Assembly: GCA_030840515.1 (NCBI GenBank)
Contig: JAVEEJ010000268.1
Span: forward strand, 1-13,778
DNA from: Frankiaceae bacterium
GTDB lineage: Bacteria; Actinomycetota; Actinomycetes; JAVEEJ01
Length of the DNA: 13,778 bases
Reading direction: 5' to 3'
In this document: positions 1-6,972 of the stretch, in pieces
How positions within the stretch are numbered: the first letter of the stretch is position 1
How the letters are laid out: each line of letters begins with the position of its first letter
Notes under the pieces: generated by a model
Database searches by the model: none
What the model saw: the letters and a program-made list of their open reading frames with translations, nothing else
Told to the model about the DNA's origin: nothing
Made by a program: the position numbers and the translations under genes

Positions 1-1592
1 CCCGAGTCGGTCACCGCGGTGTCGATCGCGTCCGTGTAGGAGCCGAACAGCGCCGTCGCGGCCAGCACTGCCGTCGCGATCGCGATGCCCTTGGTGACGG
101 CCTTCGTCGTGTTGCCGACCGCGTCGAGCTCGGTGAGGATCTTGGCGCCCTCACCGTGGACGTCGCCCGACATCTCGGCGATGCCCTGGGCGTTGTCCGA
201 GACCGGGCCGAAGGTGTCCATCGCGACGATGACGCCGACGGTGGTGAGCAGACCGGTGCCGGCCACCGCGATGAGGAACAGCGACATGATCACCGATCCG
301 CCGCCGAGCAGGAAGACGCCGAAGACGGCAGCTCCGATGATGACCGCGGTGTAGACGGCGGACTCCATGCCGATCGCGATGCCGGACAGGATCACCGTCG
401 CGGGACCGGTGAGCGCGGTCTTGCCGATGTCCTGCACGGGACGCTTGTCCGTGCCGGTGAAGTAACCCGTGAGCGACAGGATGATCCCGGCGAGCACGAT
501 GCCGATGATCACGGCGACGGTCGCGAGCAGTCGCGGGTCCTTGCCGCCGACGTCGGCCACGACACCGCCAGGCACGTTCGCCAGCTCCGAGACCTTGCTC
601 GGCAGGTAGACGTAGGCGGTGATCGCGCTGACGACAGCCGAGACGGCGGCGCTGATGTAGAACGCGCGGTTGATCGCCTTGAGGCCGTTCTCGCCGCCGC
701 GCGGCTTGGTGATGTAGACGCCGAGCACGGCGGTCAGCGCGCCGATGGCGGGCACGAGCAGCGGGAAGACGAGGCCCTCGTTGCCGAAGGCGGCCTTGCC
801 GAGGATCAGGGCCGCGACGAGGGTCACGGCGTAGGACTCGAACAGGTCAGCTGCCATACCGGCGCAGTCGCCGACGTTGTCCCCGACGTTGTCGGCGATC
901 GTCGCGGCGTTGCGCGGGTCGTCCTCGGGGATGCCCTGCTCGACCTTGCCGACCAGGTCCGCTCCGACGTCGGCGGCTTTGGTGAAGATGCCACCGCCGA
1001 CACGCATGAACATCGCGAGCAGCGCGGCGCCGAAGCCGAAGCCCTCGAGCACCTTGGGAGCATCGCCCTTGTAGATGAGCACGACGGTCGCGGCGCCGAG
1101 CAGGCCGAGGCCTACGGTCGCCATGCCGACGGTGCCGCCGGTGCGGAACGCGATGCGCATCGCCGGGTCACGCCCGGCGTCGTTGGCGGCGGCGGCCATG
1201 CGGACGTTGGCCTTCACGGCCAGCGACATGCCGAGGTAGCCGATGGACGCGCTGAACAGCGCACCCACGACGAAGAAGATGGACCGCCCGACGCGGATGT
1301 GCGCGTCTCCGGGCAGCAGGAAGAGCAGGAAGAAGACGAGTACGACGAACCCAGCCAGCGTGCGGAACTGCCGGTTGAGGTAGGCCGACGCGCCCTCCTG
1401 CACAGCCTTCGCGATGCTCTGCATCTTGGCGGTGCCCTCACCTGCGGCGAGCACCTCGCGGCGGAAGACGCTCGCCATGGCGAGCGAGAGCACGGCGATG
1501 ACGGCCACGACCACGACGTAGGTCGTGTTGTTGCCGCTCAGGGTGACCGAGTTGCTGTCAGCAGCTGCGGCGGCGATTGTGAGCCCGGGCAA
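1..1592 (-). CDS. hppA: Membrane-bound proton-translocating pyrophosphatase (partial, C-terminus off window)
   Basis: Integral membrane pump that hydrolyses pyrophosphate to phosphate and moves H+ across the cytoplasmic membrane. About 530 residues are visible; the family is usually 690-800, so the C-terminal part lies beyond the left edge. The reading frame is rich in hydrophobic helices. The pyrophosphate-binding motif DVGADLVGKVE lies at residues 208-218, followed by the DNVGDNVGDCAG motif. GNTTKAVT carries Lys497 and Thr500, the pair that marks K+-independent enzymes; K+-dependent ones have Ala and Gly there. The start is TTG at 1592, chosen because a perfect AGGAGG (1598-1603) sits 5 nt upstream; no ATG start fits the N-terminal helix. 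It lies downstream of the bldG/anti-sigma pair on the same strand but 204 bp away, so it probably has its own promoter. Family identity is certain; H+ rather than Na+ specificity is inferred. Confidence 0.95.
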   Translation of the reverse strand, partial: MPGLTIAAAAADSNSVTLSGNNTTYVVVVAVIAVLSLAMASVFRREVLAAGEGTAKMQSIAKAVQEGASAYLNRQFRTLAGFVVLVFFLLFLLPGDAHIRVGRSIFFVVGALFSASIGYLGMSLAVKANVRMAAAANDAGRDPAMRIAFRTGGTVGMATVGLGLLGAATVVLIYKGDAPKVLEGFGFGAALLAMFMRVGGGIFTKAADVGADLVGKVEQGIPEDDPRNAATIADNVGDNVGDCAGMAADLFESYAVTLVAALILGKAAFGNEGLVFPLLVPAIGALTAVLGVYITKPRGGENGLKAINRAFYISAAVSAVVSAITAYVYLPSKVSELANVPGGVVADVGGKDPRLLATVAVIIGIVLAGIILSLTGYFTGTDKRPVQDIGKTALTGPATVILSGIAIGMESAVYTAVIIGAAVFGVFLLGGGSVIMSLFLIAVAGTGLLTTVGVIVAMDTFGPVSDNAQGIAEMSGDVHGEGAKILTELDAVGNTTKAVTKGIAIATAVLAATALFGSYTDAIDTAVTDS

Positions 1593-1796
1593 GACTTCCT
1601 CCTGCGAGAGACGGGACCGCGCTCGTCATCGCGCGCACTGGCGCGCGTGACGGTGCGACGGGTGGAGCGATGCTGCGCCCTGGCCACGAGGCCCGGCGCG
1701 TCGGCGGCGGAGTCTAACGAGGGCAAGCGGATCGGCCCTAATCGGGCAGGCCCACCCTTTCGAGCGAGGCGATCGGGACAGCGGGCGAGGCAGGCC
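1593..1796 (-). promoter_or_regulatory. hppA upstream region with candidate -10 and a leader hairpin
   Basis: This 204-bp gap lies between the anti-sigma stop and hppA. On the minus strand TAGACT (1716-1711) fits the TANNNT -10 pattern, but no good -35 is visible, so the promoter is a weak guess. The mRNA leader would be about 110 nt. It contains a GC-only hairpin at 1631-1646 (GCGCGC, 4-nt loop, GCGCGC) about 28 nt before the ribosome binding site, which could affect translation. No gene is seen here. Confidence 0.3.
1598..1603 (-). promoter_or_regulatory. Shine-Dalgarno AGGAGG that fixes the TTG start of hppA
   Basis: On the minus strand AGGAGG is followed by AAGTC and then TTG at 1592-1590. 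The perfect match at 5-nt spacing decides an unusual TTG start. Confidence 0.8.
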
Positions 1797-2252
1797 TCAG
1801 CTCGCGAGCCCCGTGGCCGGTGCCTTCCAGCGGAGGGTGACCGTGGTGCCGGTCGTGGTGCGCTCGACCTCCGCGTCGTCCACCAGGCTCGTGACGACGG
1901 CGAGGCCGAATCCGCTGGGGAGCGGGCCCGGCTCGCTGTCCGGCGAGACCAGGTCCATGGGGTCGATGCTGGACAGGCCGCCGGCCAGCTCGTCGCCTGA
2001 GTCGCCGACGCGGTCGATCACGACGACGGTGAACTCGTCGGGCTCGTCGGTGAGGCACACCTCGACGGGGGTGTCGGGGGCGTAGCGGGCGTGCAGCGCC
2101 ACCGCCCTGGAGCACGCTTCACCCACGGCGAGTCGCACCTCGTCGAGCAGCGCGTCCTCGACACCTGCACGCCGCGCCACGGCCGTGGCGACGAGCCGTG
2201 CGGTGCGAACGTGTGCAGCGAGTGGGCTGAAGGTGAGCTCGACCGTGGGCAT
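1797..2252 (-). CDS. GHKL ATPase-like anti-sigma factor (RsbW/ApgA-like), partner of BldG
   Basis: A 151-residue protein of the HATPase_c_2 type, expected to bind a sigma factor and/or the BldG-like protein encoded just upstream. The fold is suggested by the helix DEVRLAVGEACSRAV (residues 37-51) and the G2-box-like GFGLAVV (114-120). The ATP-binding residues are degenerate. The Asn expected four residues after Glu45 is Arg49, and the DxGxG box reads DRVGD (80-84). Kinase activity is therefore doubtful, though binding may persist. The ATG at 2252 lies 2 bp after the bldG stop (TGACGATG), so translation is coupled. In Streptomyces the equivalent gene beside bldG (SCO3548, ApgA) antagonises BldG; the link here rests on synteny. 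Domain assignment is firm, the sigma target unknown. Confidence 0.88.
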   Translation of the reverse strand: MPTVELTFSPLAAHVRTARLVATAVARRAGVEDALLDEVRLAVGEACSRAVALHARYAPDTPVEVCLTDEPDEFTVVVIDRVGDSGDELAGGLSSIDPMDLVSPDSEPGPLPSGFGLAVVTSLVDDAEVERTTTGTTVTLRWKAPATGLAS

Positions 2253-2254
2253 CG

Positions 2255-2596
2255 TCAGTCGGTCGCGGTGAGCGCCTCGTCGACAGAGGCGTGGATGGGG
2301 AAGACCTTGGTCAGACCGGTGATCCGGAAGATCTTGAGGATCCGCTCCTGGGTGCAGACGAGGCGCAGTGACCCGTCGTGCGCGCGGACCCGCTTGAGTC
2401 CGCCCACGAGTACGCCGAGCCCGGTGGAGTCGAGGAAGTCGACGCTCTCCATGTCCACCACGAGCTGGTATCGACCGTTGGAGACCAGCTCGATGAGCTG
2501 CTCGCGCAGCTTGGGCGCGGTGTAGACGTCGATCTCGCCGCCAACCTCGACGACGGTGATGTCGCCCTCGTCCTTCGTCGCCAGCGACAAGTCCAC
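2255..2596 (-). CDS. bldG: BldG-like anti-anti-sigma factor (STAS domain)
   Basis: A 113-residue single-domain STAS protein, the cytosolic antagonist of an anti-sigma factor; it is active when unphosphorylated. The sequence closely resembles BldG as I know it from Streptomyces: EIDVYTAPKLREQL (21-34), then DFLDSTGLGVLVGGLKRV with the phosphorylatable Ser57, and a C-terminal ILKIFRITGLTKVFPIH stretch. I chose the GTG at 2596 because GGGGAGGA precedes it by 5 nt and it gives 113 aa, the length of BldG. An upstream in-frame ATG-like start would add 11 residues without support. In Streptomyces BldG controls aerial development and antibiotic production through anti-sigma partners. It forms a two-gene operon with the next gene and is transcribed divergently from the helicase. 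Confidence 0.93.
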   Translation of the reverse strand: MDLSLATKDEGDITVVEVGGEIDVYTAPKLREQLIELVSNGRYQLVVDMESVDFLDSTGLGVLVGGLKRVRAHDGSLRLVCTQERILKIFRITGLTKVFPIHASVDEALTATD

Positions 2597-2758
2597 TGCG
2601 GTCCTCCCCATCTCGGTCAGCACGGCCACGCCGCAACTGAGGGCATCACGGAACGGCGACCATGCCGCCAGCGGCTCTCTGCCCAGCGCTGGCTGATCTA
2701 ACCACGCAGGTCAGCCGTGGGGGAGAGCCGAGATCTGGTGCGCGAGGATGGATGTCTG
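2597..2758. promoter_or_regulatory. Divergent promoter region between bldG and the helicase
   Basis: 162 bp separate two divergent genes, so both promoters should be here. I find no convincing -35/-10 pair on either strand. A perfect 10-bp palindrome CCAGCGCTGG lies at 2683-2692, and GCCAGCG (2667-2673) can pair with CGCTGGC (2687-2693). These could be an operator or chance in GC-rich DNA. Confidence 0.4.
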
Positions 2759-5092
2759 ATGACGCGTGCTTCCGCCCTAGAACGGCTACTTGCCGGCCCG
2801 GGCCGCAGCGAGCGGGTCACGCATGTGGAGCGCATCCCCCGGCGCACGGCCACCGAAGGCGACTGGCCCAGCTGGGTGTGGCCGCTGCTGGTGGACCGCT
2901 GGCGCGGGCAAGGTGTCGCACAGCCCTGGTCGCACCAGGTGGCGGTGGCCGAGCTCGCCCACGCCGGACGCCACGTCGTGGTGTCCACGGGCACGGCCTC
3001 GGGGAAGTCGATCGGCTACCTCATGCCGGTGCTGTCGGCTATCCACGAGGGCGCGGCGCATCCGAGCGGCCGGGGTGCCACGGCGCTCTACCTCTCACCC
3101 ACCAAGGCGTTGGCCACCGACCAGCTGCGAGCCCTGCGCGAGCTCGCGCTGACCGACGTACGCGCTGCCACCTACGACGGAGACACACCCCGCGAGGAAC
3201 GCGACTGGGTGCGCGCCCACGCCAACCACGTGCTGACCAATCCCGACATGCTGCACCGCTCGGTGCTTCCGCGGCACACCGAGTGGGCGCCCTTCCTGCG
3301 GCGCTTGCGCTACGTCGTCGTCGACGAGTGCCACATCTATCGCGGCGTCTTCGGCTCGCACGTGGCACAGGTGCTGCGACGGCTTCGTCGCCTGTGCGCC
3401 AAGTACGGCTCGGAGCCGGTGTTCGTCCTGGCCTCGGCGACGGTCTCGGACCCGGCCGCCTCGGGGGCGCGGCTCATCGGCGCACCCGTCGAGGCGGTCA
3501 CCAGCGACGGCTCACCGCACGGCTCGCTCGCGTTCGCCTTGTGGGAGCCGCCGCTGACCGATGCCACCGGCGAGCAGGGCGCACCCGTGCGCCGCTCGGT
3601 GACGGCCGAGACCGCGGACCTGCTCACCGACCTTGTGGTGGACGGGGTGCGCACCGTCGCCTTCGTGCGCTCGCGGCGCGGGGCCGAGGCAGTCGCGCTC
3701 ACCGCCCGCCGCTCGCTGGACGAGGTGGCTCCCGAGCTGAGCCATCGGGTGGCGGCCTACCGGGCGGGCTACCTGCCGGAGGAGCGCCGCGAGCTGGAGG
3801 CCGCACTGCAGTCCGGTGAGCTGCTGGGCGTGGCGAGCACCAACGCGCTCGAGCTCGGCGTGGATGTCAGCGGTCTCGACGGCGTCATCATCGCGGGGTG
3901 GCCGGGCACCCGGGCCTCCCTGTGGCAACAGGCCGGCCGCGCCGGTCGGGCCGGGCAGGAGGCACTCGCCGTACTCGTGGCCAGAGACGACCCGCTGGAC
4001 ACCTTCCTCGTCCACCACCCCGAGGCACTGTTCGGCAAGCCGGTCGAAGCGACGGTGCTCGACCCCGACAACCCCTACGTCCTCGAGCCGCACCTGTGCG
4101 CCGCCGCCCAGGAGATGCCGCTCAAAGACCCTGAGGACCTGGAGCTCTTCGGGCCCACCACGGCGGGGCTGCTGCCGGATCTGGTGCGACGCGGCCTACT
4201 GCGGCACCGGCCGGCGGGATGGTTCTGGACCCGTCGCGAGCGGGCGAGCGACCTCGCCGACATCCGGGGCGTCGGCGGCCCACCGGTGCGCATCGTGGAG
4301 GGAACGACCGGCCGCCTGCTCGGCACGGTGGACTCAGCGGCGGCGCACAGCAGCGCGCACGCCGGCGCGGTCTACCTGCACCAGGGCGAGAGCTACGTCG
4401 TCGAGTCACTCGACCTCGAGGACTCGGTGGCGATCGTCGAGGCCGCCGACCCCGACTGGACGACGACCGCACGCGACCTGACCGACATCACGATCGTGGA
4501 GGAGCTGCGGGGCGTGGACTGGGGCCCGGTGCGCATGTCGTTCGGGACGGTCGACGTGACCCGCCAGGTGGTCTCGTTCCTGCGCAAGCGCATCCTCACC
4601 GGCGAGATCCTCGGCGAGGAGCCGCTCGACCTGCCGCCACGCGACCTGCGCACCCGGGCCGTGTGGTGGACCGTCGACGAGCGCACCCTCGCGGATGCCC
4701 GGGTCGAGCCGGCCGACGTCCCCGGCGCCGCGCACGCCGCCGAGCACGCCTCGATCGGACTGCTCCCCCTGTTCGCGACCTGCGACCGCTGGGACATCGG
4801 CGGGGTCTCGACGGCCCTGCACGAGGACACCGGACGATGCACGGTGTTCGTGTACGACGGGCACCCCGGTGGCGCGGGCTTCGCGGAGCGCGGCTACGCC
4901 ACGGCAGCAGCCTGGCTGACCGCGACTCGGGACGCGGTGGAGGCCTGCGAGTGCGCGGCCGGGTGCCCTTCCTGCGTGCAGTCGCCGAAGTGCGGCAACG
5001 GCAACGACCCGCTCGACAAGGCCGCGGCAGTGCGCCTGCTGGATGCCGTCCTGTGCGGCGCGCCGGGTGTCGCAGCAGTCAGCGCGGGGTAG
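2759..5092 (+). CDS. SF2 DECH-box DNA helicase with DUF1998 domain (SftH/MrfA family)
   Basis: A 777-residue DNA-dependent ATPase/helicase expected to act on DNA in the cytosol. Motifs in order: Walker A STGTASGKS with Lys83, Ia SPTKALATDQL, DECH at 189-192, SAT in FVLASATVSD, and motif VI QQAGRAGRAG from residue 390. The C-terminal third is a DUF1998-type domain with YDGHPGGAGFAERGY and a Cys cluster (Cys730, 732, 736, 739, 745), probably metal-binding. Studied relatives are M. smegmatis SftH, a 3'-5' translocase/helicase, and B. subtilis MrfA, which repairs mitomycin damage. The protein also matches the family named helicase/secretion neighborhood putative DEAH-box helicase, after its usual place beside tad genes. 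ATG 2759 follows GAGGA by 10 nt; in-frame GTGs at 2717 and 2738 are alternatives. Function in repair is inferred. Confidence 0.93.
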   Translation: MTRASALERLLAGPGRSERVTHVERIPRRTATEGDWPSWVWPLLVDRWRGQGVAQPWSHQVAVAELAHAGRHVVVSTGTASGKSIGYLMPVLSAIHEGAAHPSGRGATALYLSPTKALATDQLRALRELALTDVRAATYDGDTPREERDWVRAHANHVLTNPDMLHRSVLPRHTEWAPFLRRLRYVVVDECHIYRGVFGSHVAQVLRRLRRLCAKYGSEPVFVLASATVSDPAASGARLIGAPVEAVTSDGSPHGSLAFALWEPPLTDATGEQGAPVRRSVTAETADLLTDLVVDGVRTVAFVRSRRGAEAVALTARRSLDEVAPELSHRVAAYRAGYLPEERRELEAALQSGELLGVASTNALELGVDVSGLDGVIIAGWPGTRASLWQQAGRAGRAGQEALAVLVARDDPLDTFLVHHPEALFGKPVEATVLDPDNPYVLEPHLCAAAQEMPLKDPEDLELFGPTTAGLLPDLVRRGLLRHRPAGWFWTRRERASDLADIRGVGGPPVRIVEGTTGRLLGTVDSAAAHSSAHAGAVYLHQGESYVVESLDLEDSVAIVEAADPDWTTTARDLTDITIVEELRGVDWGPVRMSFGTVDVTRQVVSFLRKRILTGEILGEEPLDLPPRDLRTRAVWWTVDERTLADARVEPADVPGAAHAAEHASIGLLPLFATCDRWDIGGVSTALHEDTGRCTVFVYDGHPGGAGFAERGYATAAAWLTATRDAVEACECAAGCPSCVQSPKCGNGNDPLDKAAAVRLLDAVLCGAPGVAAVSAG

Positions 5093-5142
5093 CGAGCAGG
5101 CAGAGTCCCCGTCACCGACGGGCCGTACTGCGGAGGCACCAC

Positions 5143-5586
5143 ATGGCGCTGCTCGGACTGCTCCTCGTTCTCGCCAGCGGCGCGCTGGCAGCCGGAATCC
5201 TGCTGGCGAACACCGCCGACACCTCGACCCAGGTCGCCTGGTTCGACCAGATGACGCGCGACACGACACTCGCCGTGGTGTTCGGGCTGGGAGCCGCTGC
5301 GGGTGTCGGGCTCATGCTCGGCCTGTGGATGCTCGCCGCCGGCACCAAGCGCAGCCGCCGCCGCCGGGTCGAGGGCAAGCGCCTCGCCGCCGAGCGCAAC
5401 GAGGAGGCGGCTGCGCTTCAGGAGCGCAACGCTGAGCTCGAGACGAAGCTCTCCAGGACCCGGTCCGCGGCAGAGCGGCGCGACGAGCTCAACAGCGGGA
5501 CGACGGCGAGCGAGTACGACGCCTACCCCGAGGAGACGACCACAGACGAGTCGAGCACGGTGGGTGGGCGGCACCGCCGCCGCTGA
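5143..5586 (+). CDS. Small two-helix membrane protein with basic coiled-coil tail
   Basis: I do not recognise this 147-residue protein. Two hydrophobic segments (about residues 2-22 and 43-67) would form a hairpin in the membrane with a short outside loop. A very basic stretch RSRRRRVEGKR then marks the cytosolic side. An Ala/Glu/Arg-rich segment, likely coiled coil, and an acidic Ser/Thr tail ending in RHRRR follow. The layout resembles LapA-like (DUF1049) proteins but I see no diagnostic motif. GGAGG (5132-5136) lies 6 nt before the ATG. It starts 50 bp after the helicase stop on the same strand and is probably cotranscribed with it. The coding call is firm, the role unknown. Confidence 0.78.
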   Translation: MALLGLLLVLASGALAAGILLANTADTSTQVAWFDQMTRDTTLAVVFGLGAAAGVGLMLGLWMLAAGTKRSRRRRVEGKRLAAERNEEAAALQERNAELETKLSRTRSAAERRDELNSGTTASEYDAYPEETTTDESSTVGGRHRRR

Positions 5587-5614
5587 GCTGCTTCCAACTG
5601 AGCTAGAGCTGCTT
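5585..5614 (-). repeat. 9-bp direct repeat flanking a tRNA D-arm-like 12-mer
   Basis: GAGCTGCTT occurs at 5585-5593 and again at 5606-5614. The 12 bases between them, read on the minus strand, are TAGCTCAGTTGG, identical to the D-arm consensus of many bacterial tRNAs. No acceptor, anticodon or T arm follows, so this is not a tRNA gene. It could be a tRNA relic or an attachment-site scar, or coincidence. The first repeat overlaps the stop codon of the membrane-protein gene. Confidence 0.45.
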
Positions 5615-5631
5615 TGAGTCAGCTGACTTGA

Positions 5632-5657
5632 CTGCGGGCTCGCTGGTCTACCCGCAG
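5632..5657. terminator. Candidate bidirectional terminator between convergent genes
   Basis: CTGCGGG (5632-5638) pairs perfectly with CCCGCAG (5651-5657) around a 12-nt loop. It lies between the ends of two convergent genes (stops at 5586 and 5686). No T-run follows on either strand, which is common in actinobacteria. A perfect 12-bp palindrome AGTCAGCTGACT lies just before it at 5617-5628 and could form a second small hairpin. Confidence 0.45.
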
Positions 5658-5685
5658 GCTGCCTGATGTGGACCTGCGCCGTCGC

Positions 5686-6972
5686 CTACTCGTAGGAGGC
5701 GGAGCGGGTCCACAGGCGCATGTGGGTGCCGATGAGGACGAGCACCAGCGCGCCGGCGAGCGACTTCCAGAGCCGGTCGGTGTCGGTGAACGCCGTCAGG
5801 CTCGTGACGAGCCGCGTCGACAGGGTCTTGTCGCGGACCTTCTCGGCGCTGACCTGGTCCTGGTAGCCGAGGGTCGGGTCGTAGGTGCCCTCGGGGATGG
5901 CGACCTTGGGGTTGGGGTTGTCGTTGGACAGGTGCGGCAGTGTGATCCCGCCGCCGCTGGTGGAGAACTTCAGGCCGAGTCCGGGCGAGCCGGAGAAGCC
6001 GCCCTTGTAGCCGCCGTGTCCAGCCGTCCCACCGCTGCCGGTCGTGTCACCGGAGCTGACGACACCGCCGCCCCCGCCGGAGGTCCCGCCGCCGGAACCA
6101 GCCCCGGAACCCGTTCCGGAGCCGCCGCCCGTTGAGCCGCTGCCACCGGAGGACGAGCCGCCGTCCGTGGCGGTGCCGCCACCTGCGCCGCCGCCGGTGT
6201 CACCGCCGCCGCTTGACGGGCTGGGCGGGGCCGGGAGGGTGACCGAGGTCTTGGCGGAGGCGGGTGAGGCGACCTGGTCGCCGGCCCCGTCGCTGCGCCA
6301 GGACCTCAGCGAGAAGTCCTTCTTGCCGCCCGGGTCATCAGCCGCGAACGTCACCACGACGTCGCACTTCGACGCGCTGCAGACGTTGCTGTCGCCGGCG
6401 TTGAAGCTGGTGAGGACTGCGCCCGAGCCATCCAGCAGGTCGTAGGAGAGCAGGTCGGACTCCGCGCCGGGAGCCCAGCTGATCTCCACGTCGCGCGTGC
6501 CGTGAAGCGCAGAGTCCACGCCCCCTGGAGCGGCCGGGGGGACCTTGAGCACGACGGTTTCGGTGGTCGTGGCCTCGGAGTACTGCGTGCACTTGGGCTG
6601 GAGCGCGCCGCCGCAGCCCGAGGACTGCGTGTAGGCCGCGTTGACCGCGGTGATCGTGTAGCTGCCGTTGGCGAGGGGACCCGACCAGCCACATCCGCCG
6701 GCCTGCGGGTCGATGGTGCAGCTGAGGGTCTTCGCCGTCGAGCTGCTGGCCGCGGTGTTGACGCTGCTCCCCCGCGAGAGGGTGAGGCTGCCGCCCTTGG
6801 GCGAGGTGATGTTGGCCGAGATCTGCGCCTCGGTGCGGCTCGTGACGGCGCTCGGCGCCGTGACGGAGGGGCCGGACTGCGAGGCCGCGAGAGCGGGCGC
6901 CGTCATGCCGAAGACCAGGGCGCCGGTTCCCCCGGCGACCATCAGCGCTGCGCGCAGACGTCCGCGGCTCAT
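5686..6972 (-). CDS. Secreted, membrane-anchored Gly/Ser-rich protein with Fn3-like domain, sortase partner
   Basis: A 428-residue surface protein without a firm family. Residues 1-29 form a signal peptide (basic start, hydrophobic core, ALA cleavage site). Two beta-rich segments follow with six cysteines (85, 94, 120, 128, 198, 203) that could form disulfides outside the cell. Residues ~146-246 resemble a fibronectin type III repeat (VEISWAPG...SYDL). Residues ~255-345 are an almost pure Gly/Ser/Thr linker, and a single helix (about 404-421) with a short basic tail ends the protein. This is the layout of a wall-anchored stalk, but no LPXTG or LAXTG motif precedes the helix. Its ATG overlaps the sortase stop by 4 bp (ATGA), so the two are translated together. 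It may assist the sortase, be a substrate with an unknown signal, or simply stay in the membrane. Confidence 0.82.
   Translation of the reverse strand: MSRGRLRAALMVAGGTGALVFGMTAPALAASQSGPSVTAPSAVTSRTEAQISANITSPKGGSLTLSRGSSVNTAASSSTAKTLSCTIDPQAGGCGWSGPLANGSYTITAVNAAYTQSSGCGGALQPKCTQYSEATTTETVVLKVPPAAPGGVDSALHGTRDVEISWAPGAESDLLSYDLLDGSGAVLTSFNAGDSNVCSASKCDVVVTFAADDPGGKKDFSLRSWRSDGAGDQVASPASAKTSVTLPAPPSPSSGGGDTGGGAGGGTATDGGSSSGGSGSTGGGSGTGSGAGSGGGTSGGGGGVVSSGDTTGSGGTAGHGGYKGGFSGSPGLGLKFSTSGGGITLPHLSNDNPNPKVAIPEGTYDPTLGYQDQVSAEKVRDKTLSTRLVTSLTAFTDTDRLWKSLAGALVLVLIGTHMRLWTRSASYE

Noticed and set aside
156..2000. 614-codon open frame on the plus strand
   Set aside because: It lies antisense to hppA and the anti-sigma gene. 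Its product is a low-complexity Asp/Gly/His/Arg/Glu-rich chain typical of shadow frames in high-GC DNA, while the minus strand encodes a clear pump.
4219..5586. 455-codon plus-strand frame that would join helicase DNA to the small membrane protein
   Set aside because: The first two thirds overlap the helicase in another frame and read as Arg/Gly-rich noise. Only the part from ATG 5143, with its own ribosome binding site, is a credible gene.
5585..5628. A tRNA gene on the minus strand
   Set aside because: Only a D-arm-like 12-mer is present; there is no acceptor stem, anticodon arm or T-loop at the right distances.
6000..6215. Tandem DNA repeat array
   Set aside because: The repetitive look comes from Gly/Ser codons in the linker; no fixed repeat unit is visible.
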